Assembly: GCA_964016985.1 (NCBI GenBank)
Contig: OZ024830.1
Location: 79,125,852 to 79,189,851, forward strand
Source of the DNA: Anodontia alba
Lineage: Eukaryota; Mollusca; Bivalvia; Lucinida; Lucinidae
Direction: 5' to 3'
Length of the DNA: 64,000 nt
In this document: positions 1 to 10,970 of the stretch, one piece after another
Position numbering within the stretch: the first letter of the stretch is position 1
How the letters are laid out: each line of letters opens with the position of its first letter
The notes under the pieces: generated by a model
What the model was told of the DNA's origin: nothing
Seen by the model: only the letters and a program-made list of their open reading frames with translations
Databases searched by the model: none
Program-made: the position numbers and the translations under genes

Positions 1-541
1 CTTCCAAATAAGCTAGGGCACAGCTTTTCGTACATAATTGCATGTAAGCCAAGCGAATATTCAGATCAGCTTTCACATCCGTGCATCCTAATCAAACCCT
101 CCACAAGGCATTCTGTGGGTAGCCAAGGATCCAAAACGTCTCAAGGTGGACAGCAACGACTCTGATCATCCTGCACTGCGGATACACAGATTGATCTTAA
201 TCTTCAGTACGAGCACATGTAATGCTCTGTCAAATAATGTCTGGTAATTTTGGAGTGTCTTTTCTTTATTTAGTATTGTAATAAATAAGCATATTATTGA
301 TACCGGTGTTGCTTTGGGTTGCTTCAACAGTGCCCCGACATAAAGTATCACATCCATTTCCTCCGATCTGGACTGTAGCGTTGATAGCTATTCATCCTCA
401 CTTTTACCCTTTATTGTCACCTCTTCAGAGAATTGTTCTCTGGTATTTTACAGTGCCCCGGAGTTAAGATATACGTCACTCTATCCGAGGTCAGATACAT
501 ATCTTTGATTACCATGTTTCCTCTTTTTGTTTCCTTTTTCA
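1..541. other. Window edge, no gene recognised
   Basis: I see no convincing gene. The only open frame is a minus-strand stretch at 166-357 with no recognisable domain. Two short stretches containing CGGGGCACTGT on the minus strand (near 335 and 450) look like a diverged local duplication. A minus-strand CAATAAAGG (around 407-415) could be the polyadenylation signal of the minus-strand reading frame at 542-754. Confidence 0.3.
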
Positions 542-754
542 TCACTTCTTTGAATTAGCGACACAATCATCTTCTGTGAACAACATACAACCCCGGCTGG
601 TTCCTCTGTAGCAGTTCTTCTTTGTCGGTGTAGTTTTCATATGCAATGTTTGTTTTGTCACTGTTTGTTCCTCATCTTTCTTGATTTTGGTGCCTCGGGA
701 AGGCTGTGCTTCGTAATTAAGGCATTTCTGAGTATCTTCACAAATATTTTCCAA
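542..754 (-). CDS. Candidate minus-strand exon or small protein, unknown
   Basis: This is an open frame of about 70 residues, ending in TGA, with a coding-like hydrophilic composition. It is rich in Lys, Thr and Glu and has five Cys (in the pattern ENICEDTQKC ... KKNCYRG ... RGCMLF ... DDCVAN). No domain is recognised. It lies head-to-head with the + strand orphan exon that starts near 789, separated by an A/T homopolymer tract. A possible poly(A) signal for it lies near 407-415. It could be a last exon, a pseudogene fragment or chance. The + strand frame across the same interval looks like non-coding T-rich sequence. Confidence 0.3.
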   Translation of the reverse strand: MENICEDTQKCLNYEAQPSRGTKIKKDEEQTVTKQTLHMKTTPTKKNCYRGTSRGCMLFTEDDCVANSKK

Positions 755-788
755 TGCCGTATTTTTTTATTTTTTTTTTTATTTGAAG

Positions 789-1022
789 GTTTGCTTTGGA
801 GTGATGTTCATTATCGACGACGGAAAGTCTATGCTAAGCCAGGCGGGTCGGGTTCACAGAAATTATGAAAAACAGTGGAACTTCAAACGTCTGTCCAACT
901 ACTGTAATAGGTTAGCGCAGGAACAAGGCTGTGTCCGTAGAGTGGCTTTGGTTGAAACGACATTAAACAGATATGCAAGAACGGAGCGGTTTCGAAAAAC
1001 GCATAAAGAGATTTCATCAAAG
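789..1022 (+). CDS. Orphan protein, exon upstream of a 3.3-kb intron
   Basis: This is a coding exon of 78 codons. I place its start just after a strong splice acceptor: a T-rich tract followed by TTTGAAG at 782-788. The first internal ATG is at 804 (MFIIDDGKSM...), so the true start may be there or in an exon upstream. The exon ends TCATCAAAG at 1022, followed by donor GTACTT, in phase 0. The peptide is basic and hydrophilic, with the stretch NYCNRLAQEQGCVRRVALVE. It joins in frame, with no stop, to the exon at 4338-4895; that agreement is the main evidence that both are real. No domain family is recognised. The neighbouring intron is packed with mobile elements. Function unknown. Confidence 0.65.
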
Positions 1023-1073
1023 GTACTTTAAGGCAAAACAATAAGATGTGTCTTGGTCACATTTAGTCTTATT

Positions 1074-1330
1074 CATCACGATATCATACCTATATAATTT
1101 TGACCCCCTTTATATAGTAAAACTGGGGTTTACATTATTTTTCTGATTTCTGCTCAAAAACATAGATTGTTGGAACTCGTTAGAACCGCCTCGTCGAGGC
1201 GGTTCTAACGAGTAACCACAATCGATGTTTTGAGCAGAAATTTGAAAAATATCAGAATTTTTTATCTGAAAATTTTCATTTTTTGTTGGTAAATTTTTCA
1301 TTATATTTAATTAGGCATGTTTTCGTAATG
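1074..1330 (-). mobile_element. MITE-A copy 1 (reverse)
   Basis: Family definition: one end reads CATTACGAAAACAYGCCTAT and the other, on the opposite strand, CATCACGAAAACATRCCTAT. The middle is a ~90-bp hairpin around TAGAACCGCCTCG / CGAGGCGGTTCTA, flanked by CATAGATTGTGGGTACTCG and its complement. One flank carries a second hairpin between CCCCAGTTTTAC and AAAAGTGGGG. There is no coding capacity. This copy is full length and lies in the orphan-gene intron. I orient copies so that the CATTACG end is 'left'. Confidence 0.85.
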
Positions 1331-1800
1331 CAATGATCAGAGACTGGGCACAACAAAACCTAGTAAACTGTCAATAAATAATATACAGGCTGAGGCCAAA
1401 TAGGGGAAGTATCTATTGGCTTTTTTTATCTGATCTATGGGTATTATCCCCACAAAAGTATTAAATACCCCTTAGAAGGCTTCTTTACAAGCACCTCGTC
1501 CTCTTTAATCACCTCGTCCAGACACGCCTTTGATGGCTCTTATATAGCGCCTAGGTAGGGACAATAAAATCATTACATTACGAAAACATGCTCAAATAAA
1601 CTGAAAATTTTACCACCAAAAAAAATGAAAAAAATCAGATAAAAAAATTCTGATATTTTCATATTTCTGCTCAAAACATAGATTGTGGGTACTTGTTAGA
1701 ACCGCCTCGGCGAGGCGGTTCTAACGAGTAGCCACAATCTATGTTTTAGAGCAGAAATAAGAAAAAAATATGTATACCCCTGTAAACCCCAGTTTTACTA

Positions 1801-3389
1801 TACTGAAAGGAAAAAGAAACGCAGGGTAAATTTTATTCCTAAATTTCATTCAAGTTTGAAAAAGTTTGTTAAATATTTCACTATGATTACAAAACGGTAC
1901 ATGTATGGAACAAAAGTTCCAAATTTCATTGGTTTGTGATCAACAAGTCTCGAGTTATTGAAGTTCATTGGTAGCTACCCCGCAAATCTTGAAATCAAAA
2001 TCAAACTGAAAATCAATATCGGGTGTGCCCCCCTCTTGCTGCCGTTGCTGCCCTAATTCTCCTTTGGATAGAGTTAACCAAAGCATTGACATTTCGCATC
2101 GGGATGTTATTCCATTCATCGATCAACGCATTCCTTAGTTGTGCGAGAGTTGCGGGGGGATTTCGGCGCTTCCTAACCCTTATGTCCAGCTCATCCCACA
2201 TGTGCTCTATTGGGGTCAAATCTGGACTGTACGGTGGCCATGCTAGTGGTGCGATGTTATTGTTTGCCAGGAAATCCTGACAAACTCGGGCAACATGTGG
2301 TCGGGCATTGTCCTGCTGCAGAATCAGATTACGTTGTTGCACAAGCGGGACTGCAACAGGACGCAAGATCTCATCCCCATACCTTACTGCGGTCATATTG
2401 CCCGCAACAATAATCAACTGTGATTTTATCCCGTGAGCAATGCCTCCCCAGACCATAACGGAGCCACCCCCAAACCGATCCCGTTCGACAACACAGGCGT
2501 CGGCAAAGCGTTCTCCACGACGTCGGTACACACGACGTCGACCATCTGCGCGATAGAGAGTGAACCTAGACTCGTCCGTAAAAAGAACTCGTTTCCACTG
2601 CCTCATCGGAAATAGCCTGGGCGCATGCGCCGTCAACCATGCCATACGACGCAACCTACGTGCCTGGGTCAGAGGCAGACCAACGTATGGACGACGAGCT
2701 CGAAGACCAATCTCACGCAATCGACTTCCAACAGTCTTCGGAGAAATTTGTCGATTATGCGCACCTACTGTATTAAGGGCAGTTTCGGTAACAGTGAGAT
2801 GACGATTCCGCAAATGTGCCAGACGGATTGTCCTGTCTTGACGTCGCGACGTCACGCGTGGACGCCCAGACCGCGGTCGGTCTGCTAAATGCCCTGTCTC
2901 CCTTAAACGTCTAACAAGACGTTCAATTGTTGAGACGTTAACCCCAAAATGATTGGCAACATTGTTGCCTCTGACCCTGTATCAGCAACGCAATTGCCCT
3001 ACCCCTCTGAACATCAGTCAATCGTACCATGATTGAAAAAAAGTTCAAAGTAGCGTAAAAATGAAAAGAAAAATCGGTAAAAGAATCGAAGAGCGTTGTG
3101 TATCGTTGAAGTGTACCAAATGGTGTGAGGAAATCTTGTGCTGAAGGTTTAAACATGCTTGTTTTGCACGATATTTTGGCTTTCCGTATTGTCCGTGCAA
3201 TGTACTGTGTAGTGCACGGTTGAATGATTTCACACACTGGGTAGATAGCACATCGACCAGAGACTCGTATACCCGCAGTTCACATTCACAGGACAATCTG
3301 TAAAAGTGTATGGCTATAGTAAACACCGTAAAAAATGGTTAAAATAAGAAGGAAAAAACTCTACCCTGCGTTTCTTTTTCCTTTCAGTA
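1801..3389 (-). mobile_element. Tc1/mariner-type transposon, copy 1
   Basis: This is a 1,589-bp element. Its ends, TACTGAAAGGAAAAAGAAAC and the inverted copy finishing CTTTCAGTA, match for about 28 bp and then diverge. TA duplications flank it at 1799-1800 and 3390-3391. It carries one minus-strand transposase frame (3030 to 2013). It is inserted in MITE-A copy 2, and deleting it with one TA restores the MITE consensus. Confidence 0.93.
2013..3030 (-). pseudogene. Tc1-like transposase with one frameshift (copy 1)
   Basis: The start is MVRLTDVQRGRAIALL at 3030, the typical N-terminal helix-turn-helix region. The frame breaks around 2960-2968, where this copy lacks two bases that copy 2 keeps. 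The rest (2984-2013) is open and nearly complete. It contains an HTH-like NVSTIERLVRRLRETG, then the DD34E catalytic triad: Asp in LFTDESRF, Asp in LQQDNARPH and Glu in DLTPIEHMWDEL, with 34 residues between the last two. The length (about 340 residues if the frame were intact) fits Tc1-family enzymes, which cut and paste DNA at TA sites. As it stands the N-terminal DNA-binding part is out of frame, so I call it inactive. A sequencing error at the 2-bp site would be the alternative. Confidence 0.88.
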
Positions 3390-3449
3390 TATATAAAAGT
3401 GGTGTTTAAGGGGGTCAAAATTATATAGGCATGTTTTCGTGATGAGGGA

Positions 3450-3730
3450 ATGGTACCACCTTTGGTCTCATTTTAGCTATGTCTTTTAGGTGACGTGATA
3501 CACTGGGTAGAATTTCCGCTACTTTTACAAGACTTTCATTTTGTGTTACTTCATGTTTGCTTTCCTGCATCACAAGTGCGTTTTGAAAAGAGAAAAACTC
3601 GAAAAGGAAAGAATTTGCTCTCACAGGGAGCAAATTATTTCTTTTTACAGAATACCCCTGTCAGAAGGGACTCAAAATTGTTTGATAGAATTGCGTCCTC
3701 TGAAAGTATATGGGTTTCCTTTTAACTTCT
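3450..3730 (+). repeat. Dispersed repeat, family N
   Basis: It contains ACTTCATGTTTGCTTTCCTG and the inverted pair GAATTTGCTC...GAGCAAATT. Related stretches occur at about 5110-5300, 16275-16400, 25040-25180, 47310-47470 and 52300-52450. Ends are not defined. Confidence 0.45.
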
Positions 3731-4337
3731 ATAGCATTTGCTGTAATAACCCTACCTATTGGGACACAGACAATTAAGAAAACAGTGTTTACGTGACGTC
3801 TGATCATTGTTTACACTTGTTGACATTCATTTTGCAGTTTTAACACACATCAACAGATCATATGATTAACTTGTTTAACTTGAGGTCAAGTATGAAAAGG
3901 CGTTAAGGTGTCCAAATTACTGTACATTCGGTAACTGGATGAAGGCTGCTTGCTATACTAAACTGCGTGCATGCCATATTAAATATACTAATAACAACAA
4001 TAACAACTACAACTTTAACAACAACAACAAAAACAATAACAACAACAACAACAATAATAATAATAGTAATAACGCATCTTTGTGAAAGTCTTTGTCCTTT
4101 CATTGATTTTCATCTCGATAACCATGGAAAAACGTGAGACCACCGTAATACTGCATAAGTATATACACATACAGAAGGAAAAAAAAGAAAAAGAAAAAAA
4201 AATAAGAAGAGGCCTATGATGATGATAATTACAATAACGTTTGTCATAATATATGTACCTAGGGTATTAGGTATACTGATGTTGTTAACTGTTTGTAATG
4301 TTATTTCATATAAAATGTCCTTTACTTTGTATTTAAG

Positions 4338-4895
4338 CTACATTACGCTGGTATTATAACAGAAGAAGTAAGAGATCTTACAAGAAAGGCATACATTAGT
4401 GACACATACAATTTATATGACGTCGGCGAACATGAATTAGAAGACTACTTTACAGATTTCAAACTAAGACAACATTTGTTTCCTTCAAGTCGGCTTCTAC
4501 TTGACTATGTTCCATTTGGCATAATAAAAGAAAATATTCCGTTAATGAAAGGCAGGAATCTTGCATTCTTCTCAGACGTTAGAATTAGCGGAAATTGCGT
4601 AACTGGTTTGTTATCGGCCGGAAGTAGTTATCACTGCAATAAACCGCCACGATCGTACACAATCGATATCTTTGGCTCTGATGACAACAGTGTAGAGAGA
4701 CATGTTATTTTTCACATGAAAAGGGCTATAAGTTTGAGCAGAGAACAAACATGCCTGCAAATATTTATAGATAAAGGTCATATTGCGGAGGAACTTTGTC
4801 GAGTACTGCGAAAGTATTCTGTACAGAAATGTAACTGGTATGTAGAAGGCGGAATCACTATCAAGACGATTGTCGAAGAAGAATTATTACTATGA
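4338..4895 (+). CDS. Orphan protein, terminal coding exon
   Basis: The exon opens directly after acceptor AG at 4336-4337. It reads 185 codons in phase 0 to a TGA at 4893-4895, and the frame matches the upstream exon exactly (78 + 185 residues in the window). The encoded segment begins LHYAGIITEEVRDL and later has EDYFTDFKLRQH, LLDYVPFG and NLAFFSDVRISGNC. It ends in an acidic, Leu-rich tail. It has mixed alpha/beta character, six or so Cys, no signal peptide, no membrane segment and no motif that I recognise. AATAAA at 5060-5065 gives a plausible 3' end. It could be a lineage-specific molluscan protein or the C-terminal part of a larger protein with exons before the window. Strong as a gene, unknown in function. 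Confidence 0.7.
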   Translation, partial: LHYAGIITEEVRDLTRKAYISDTYNLYDVGEHELEDYFTDFKLRQHLFPSSRLLLDYVPFGIIKENIPLMKGRNLAFFSDVRISGNCVTGLLSAGSSYHCNKPPRSYTIDIFGSDDNSVERHVIFHMKRAISLSREQTCLQIFIDKGHIAEELCRVLRKYSVQKCNWYVEGGITIKTIVEEELLL

Positions 4896-6129
4896 GTATG
4901 CTATTCACACGACATTGTCTGGAGATACTAATCGATTATTATCCAATAATGACAAGTGTATTTGCAATTATTGGTAATGCGCTTTGATAGGGTTACGAGT
5001 CAGGCGTAACGAGAAAGAAAACAAAGCAACAACAAGCTCAAACTACTGACAAATCTATTAATAAACAATGTAAGGGGATTAGATACGCTTTGTAATTTGC
5101 CTACCATTTTTTCCAAGGGAGGTAACATTAATTTGTAACTTCTTGTTGGCTTTTCTGTACCCAAATCCCATTCTGTAAAAAAGGGTCTACTCCAGGAGGA
5201 AAGAATTTGCTCACAACGGTAGCAAATTCTTTATATTTTGTGTAACCCCTTTTTTTATAAAGGGCTAAAACCATTTTCACTGTGTTGTCTTCATTGAAAG
5301 TACAAACATTCTCCCTAAATACATTAAATCATTTGCGACACCAAAATTACAGAACTGCACTTTTGCAACATATAGCTGATATTGACATCCAGAATTAATT
5401 CAGGAAGTCTTTTTTTTATATTTTAGTCCTAGAAATCATAGCCTTATTTCCGAAAGACTTTATTTTTTCAATTGGCAACGATTACATATTTCACAAAGGA
5501 TAAGAGACAATCTCAGTCTTTCATAACATAGAAAATTAGAAAAAAAGTTTACAGGGCACAATTCATTTTCATGCAACTACACCTGGTTTCTGGATACAGC
5601 CTATGAAGCAATTTCTTTTCATTTCATCAGTGATAGATCCAGAGGCAATCTTAAAGAAAGGATCTGATATCTTCTACAAATTGTTAGCTTTTTTATAAAA
5701 AATCTCTATTATTCTAGATGAAACATATAGATTCTTTTTGCTTCTAGAATCCTCTTGAAATTTCTGTTCGACGCAAGAACGTGCAGGTGATGTCTAGAAT
5801 AATCCATAACGTCGTTTAGAAGTTACTACTGCATTCATACATCAATGTTTAAGAAACAGGTGAAAAACAATCGACCAAGATGACAAATATATATCGAAAT
5901 GAAATGACACCAGATGCTGTTGTTTAACTATCACAGAAACAAATGCATTTCGTAAAACTATCAGCATTATCACTGTAACTCGGATGAGTAATTTTACGAA
6001 ATACATATATACATTTTTGTGACAATTAGAAAACAATCAACAGCATATGACGTCGTCATTTCATTGCTATACATAGACATATAATATATTGGGTTTAATA
6101 ATGCACATCAAATAATTACAATCTATAAA
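4896..6129. other. Intergenic, one family N repeat
   Basis: A family N copy lies at about 5110-5300 (GAATTTGCTC...GGTAGCAAATTC hairpin). Beyond the poly(A) signal at 5060 I see no coding or RNA feature. Confidence 0.4.
5060..5065 (+). terminator. Possible polyadenylation signal
   Basis: AATAAA lies 165 bases after the TGA of the orphan gene. It is the first such hexamer on the coding strand and is a reasonable 3' end signal, but the motif is common in AT-rich DNA. Confidence 0.35.
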
Positions 6130-6440
6130 ATAGACTAACTGTAAAATGTCTCCCCATATACCATCATAGTGCAGGTTATATTTTATTTCCCTTGGGATCA
6201 TTGAACCAATCCTGGTTATTTTGAAAATTGAATACCACTTAAGCCGGCGCTAGGGGACGTATGCAGCCTCCCAGTATTGCATATGAAGAGACGAAACCAA
6301 ACTGAGTCTCCGATTTTCGGAATTTTGGATGTATTTTGTTTCCACAGGCAATCCTTTCCAAGGCGATTCTCTGTGGTACTTTTTGTTAAACGTTCTTTAG
6401 TGTGTCACTTACAAGTGATTTTTTTTTCATATGTAAGTTT
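6130..6440 (+). repeat. Dispersed repeat, family D
   Basis: It shares the succession GTCTCCCC...ACC/TTCATCATAGTGCAG, TTTCCTTTGGGATCATTGA, GGACGTATGCAGCC and GAGTCTC...TTTCCAAAGGCAACC. Other copies are near 8030, 8320, 18250, 27285, 37900, 38570, 40000 and (reverse) 55373. No coding capacity. Confidence 0.55.
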
Positions 6441-8029
6441 AAGATGTATTTAGATAAATTTGGGTAACAGACTTGCCACCTTTCTGGGAAAGAGCTGCCA
6501 ACTCTGCATGTCATCAGTTTTTTTTGTTTTTGTTTTTTTTTTTGTGGCTCTTTAGTTGAATTTGTCTGTCTTTCCTTTGATGCTAAGAACTAGATGTAGA
6601 TCTGATTGTATCAGTTCTCGTGTTCACTAATTTACCTTTAATCGTATTTTTAAAGGTTTCATTACACTGTCACCCAACAGATCCGAGAAACATCAATTGT
6701 GCATGGCAAAACAGTCTTAATGTTAAGTGCACTAAAACTGCCACATAATACTCTGATAACATCGTATGAGACTTTCGTTGCTGTAAATACTAGTATCATC
6801 AGAGTACGCACTATCGGTATCTAAACCAGTTTATAATATAATGTTGAAGGGTTGCAGGTGTTTTGTTTTATTCCAAATGACATATTTTGGCCAACAGGCC
6901 AACAAGTGTATCAAATGATGAAATTACCTTTGCCCACTCTGGATCCGGGTCTCACTTCACATATAGCTGATGAGCCTGAACTACACAGACTAATGCCGAC
7001 CATTGATGCTTGCTTATCCATTAAGAGAGTCTTGGCACACTTTTGCTTGACGCTTCTAACTCCTTTTACCCCTGAGTTTTTATCGAAGACTCTTCTTTTA
7101 CTGAAATGAACAGTTCCTTCGTTTTAGGTAGCGGTATCGATGAAAACAAAGCATTAACACAGTGGCAAACAGTCTAGATCCTAATTAGATGCCTGCTTGC
7201 GAGCCGTCTTCACACTATTTGCAAATTCGTTTGTTTGGTCCTCAGAATAGATAGGTTAAATTATCGACTGACAATTTGAGAGCGATACATTCTGTTTATC
7301 TTTTCGATACAAAGGCTGAACTAATTTCCTAAAGAAGCCGTAAAAGTCCTATGTATTTGATTTTAGTTCGGAGACCTTGACTAATACGCATACGTGTCCA
7401 AAAATGTAAAAAAAAAAACCCATCATTTTTATTGCCTGTTAATGCATTTAACTTCTGCTGGATAAGAGGCAAATAACGTACACCTAGATGATACGTCACG
7501 AAACACCGTTTGCCCAGGTCTTTCTGTCGGGATACTAAGTGTTAATACAGTAACCTAGATTACCTTAATAAAACTTGAGTTTACAGATCATTAAAATTTA
7601 CAGTGGGGTTTCGACGATCAGCCCAATAAGAGCTGCAAGTAGCGGCAAATACCATTTTCTATCACAGTTGTGCAGAAAGGAATGTAGCATTACTTCGCTT
7701 TGCGGAAAGTAAAAGACATAAATTTGCCATCGTCTCTGTGTATACTTCATCAAGCTTTTGATATTACATGAAAGAACGGCGAGTACCCTTGTAATAAACG
7801 TATCTGTATGAATGTAAAAATATTGATTGGATATTTACTATTTAGCATCAGGATGTTTGCTTTTATAAAAATTGCTAAATAAAAAGGTTTTACCTTAAAA
7901 GGCTTATTGGCCGAAACTAGCTAGCTCTTTAGAAAAAAGTCGACATTTCAGCTTTTTTCATTTGTTTGCATATGCAGTCATTTCTCTCAAGGTTCATATT
8001 TTCAAATATTTACCAAGAACTAATGATAA
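6441..8029. other. Non-repetitive intergenic stretch
   Basis: I see no gene, RNA gene or recognised repeat. A short open frame at 6852-7109 has no recognisable content. Confidence 0.35.
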
Positions 8030-8480
8030 GGGTGTGTGGCGACCGTAAAAAGTCTGCCTGTACTTCAGTACATAGGAGTTTATATTTTATTTTATTCCCT
8101 TTGATCATTAAGCCTATGATCGCATAGGAATTCGATAATTTTTCTGTGTGTCACTGACTGGCCTACCCGACTTTATCTAGCTAGCTAGGCCGAGAAAAAT
8201 AGATTCTAACAAGAATAAGCTTCGAGAGCAGTGGTCACATACACATATGTGTATGTGACCACTGCTCTCGAAGCTTATTCTTGTTAGAATCTATTTAGCC
8301 TCACTAAAGCTGGTTTCAGTGTCATGTGGATGTCATAAAACGTCTCCGGTACGTCACTTTAATGTAGTTCACATTTTACGGTCCTTTACGATCATTAAGC
8401 CAAAGTCGGGAATCTCGAAAATGTATATGAGGGTCACTGGTGAGGCCTAATTGGCAGGAACTGGCTAGTCTGTCCCTTTA
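8030..8480 (+). repeat. Two diverged family D units around a palindrome
   Basis: Both 8030-8160 and 8310-8470 show the family D order: GTAAAA/GTCATAAAACGTCTC, then TTTGATCATTAAGCC or TTTACGATCATTAAGCC, then a GTCACTG segment. The units are a diverged tandem pair, with the 98-bp palindrome between them. Confidence 0.45.
8198..8295. repeat. 98-bp perfect palindrome
   Basis: Two 49-base arms meet with no spacer at CACAT|ATGTG (centre 8246.5). The outer ends are AATAGATTCTAAC and GTTAGAATCTATT. I saw no mismatch between the arms. Confidence 0.9.
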
Positions 8481-9174
8481 AATATCAACACGTCAATTAT
8501 TTTATAATTTTTATGTTTTTTTTTTCATTGCTCTCAAGTTTTACTCCTTTAAGACTCTGTCATAAACCCATGAAAAGTGTTTGCATTAAGGACTGAGTCC
8601 ATGCAAAGCAGTTCGGTGAGGAAATTGTTCTAATTTTATTTTTTGCTTGTAACAAAAGCAAAGCCATGCAGTAATTTCCAGCTATACCGTGAAAATCAAA
8701 ACTTTGGTTAACTAGTCTTCTAGCATAAGTTGAGTAAATCAAGAAATAAAATATATAGCAACTTTATACACAGATATATATATAAAAAAAAAAACAAAAC
8801 AAGATGGCCATAATTGCCCTGTAACGCTCACCTGAGCATCATAGCACTTTGAGAACCAGATCTAGAACTGATCAAGGCAAACATTCTGATCAAAATTCAA
8901 AATGATTATATTAACAAGTAAGACAATGTAGCATGCCTATTGGACTGTGAAATAAAGGTCAAGGTCAAATATGGATGACTGCACTCAAGAGGCCTTGCTA
9001 AGATGTATGCATGGACTAAGTATCACTGGCTGTAGGAGCAATAGTTACTGACAAATTGACCTAAACACAAACACTTCACAAGTACCAAAAATCACTCTGT
9101 AGGACGAATAATTACTGAGAAACTGACCTAAACGGAAAAAATTAAGAAAGTCACTGGATAGAAAAATATACATC

Positions 9175-10970
9175 ACCTTGAAATCATCAAGACAAACATT
9201 CTGAGCAAGATTCATGATGATCACTTCAAAGATGTGACCTCTAGAGCATCAACAAGCTTTCCCTTTGATTTGGCCAGCTGACTTAGTTTCTGATATCAAG
9301 TGACCCAGTTTTAAACTAGACCTAGAAATCATCAAGACGAAAATTTTGAGCAATATTTATGATAATTTATTAAGAAAATGTGACCTCTGGAGTGTTAACA
9401 GTTTTCTGCTGATATAGCCTGGTGACCTAGTTTTTGACCCCATGTGACCCAGTTTCAAACTTGACCTAGAAATCATCAAGACAAACATTTTGAGCAAGAT
9501 TCATGATGATTGCTTAAAAAATGTGACCACTGGAGTGTTAACAAAATTTTCTGCTGATTTTGCCTGGTAACCTAATTTTTGACCCCAAGTGACTCAGTTT
9601 CAAACTTGACCTAGAACTCATCAAGACAAACATTTTGAGCAAGATTCATGATGATTGCTTCAAAAATGTGACCGCAAGAGTGTTAACAAGGTTTTCTGCT
9701 AATTTTGGCCCGGTGACCTAGGTTTTGACCCCAAGTGACCCAGTTTCAAATCTGACCTAGAAATCATCAAGACAAACATGTTGAGCAAGATCCATGATGA
9801 TTGTTGCAAAACGTGACCAAATAGAGTGTTAACAAGGTTTTCCGCTGATTTGGCCAGGTGACCTAGTATTTTACCCCAGGTGACCCAGTTTCGAACTTGA
9901 CTTAAAATTCATCAAAACAAACATTTTGAGCAAGATTCATGATGACTGCTTAAAAATGTGACTGCTAAAGTGTTAACAAATTTTTCTGCTGATTTGGCTC
10001 AGTGACCTAGTTTTTGACCCCAAATGACCCAGTTTCAAACTTGACCTAGAACTCATCAAGACAAAACACTTTAAGCAAGATTCATGATGACTACTTAAAA
10101 AATGTGACCGCTAGAGTGTTAACAAGGTTTTAGCTGATTTTGCCAGGTGACCTAGTTTTTTACCCCAAGTGACCCAGTTTCGAACTAGACCTAAAAATCA
10201 TCAAGACAAACATTCTGAGCAAGATTCATGATGATCACTTCAAAGATGTGACCTCTAGAGCATCAACAAGCTTTTCCTTTGATTTGGCCAGCTGACTTAG
10301 TTTCTGATATCAAGTGACCCAGTTTTAAACTAGACCTAGAAATCATCAAGACGAAAATTTTGAGCAATATTTATGATAATTTATTAAGAAAATGTGACCT
10401 CTGGAGTGTTAACAGTTTTCTGCTGATATAGCCTGGGGACCTAGTTTTTGACCCCATGTGACCCAGTTTCAAACTTGACCTAGAAATCATCAAGACAAAC
10501 ATTTTGAGCAAGATTCATGATGACTGCTTAAAAAATGTGACCACTGGAGTGTTAACAAAATTTTCTGCTGATTTTGCCTGGTGACCTAATTTTTGACCCC
10601 AAGTGACTCAGTTTCAAACTTGACCTAGAACTCATCAAGACAAACATTTTGAGCAAGATTCATGATGATTGCTTCAAAAATGTGACCGCAAGAGTGTTAA
10701 CAAGGTTTTCTGCTAATTTTGGCCCGGTGACCTAGGTTTTGACCCCAAGTGACCCAGTTTCAAATCTGACCTAGAAATCATCAAGACAAACATGTTAAGC
10801 AAGATCCATGATGATTGTTGAAAAATGTGACCACTAGAGTGTTAACAAGGTTTTCTGCTGATTTGGCCAGGTGACCTAGTTTTTGACCCCAGGTGACCCA
10901 GTTTCGAACTTGACCTAGAAATCATCAAGACAAACATTTTGAGCAAGATTCGTGATGATTGCTTAAACAA
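9175..10970. repeat. Tandem array 1: ~145-bp monomers with a 1,014-bp higher-order repeat
   Basis: The anchor word ATCATCAAGAC (with small variants) recurs at 9185, 9330, 9474, 9619, 9765, 9910, 10054, 10199, 10344, 10488, 10633, 10779 and 10923, so the monomer is 144-146 bp. Monomers seven apart are nearly identical (offset 1,014), while neighbours differ clearly. About 12 monomers, i.e. 1.75 higher-order units. Confidence 0.92.

Larger units (their letters stand above)
1576..3444 (+). mobile_element. MITE-A copy 2 (forward), split by a Tc1-like element
   Basis: The left end is CATTACGAAAACATG at 1576 and the right end is TGTTTTCGTGATG ending at 3444. Net of the transposon at 1801-3389 it is about 280 bp. 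The transposon lies in the small hairpin (CCCCAGTTTTAC|TA|TATAAAAGTG). Confidence 0.85.
1023..4337 (+). other. Intron of the orphan gene
   Basis: The intron runs from donor GTACTT at 1023 to acceptor TTTGTATTTAAG ending at 4337. It holds one reverse MITE-A, one forward MITE-A split by a Tc1-like transposon, a family N repeat (about 3450-3730), and an AAC/AAT-rich simple stretch at about 3985-4070. The mobile elements account for roughly two thirds of its length. Confidence 0.6.

Noticed and set aside
2023..2888. Several + strand frames of 60-87 codons across the Tc1 element (likewise 20839-21495)
   Set aside because: They lie antisense to the transposase and mirror each other in both copies only because the element is duplicated.
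3903..4103. Minus frame rich in Val/Ile
   Set aside because: Translation of an AAC/AAT simple repeat.
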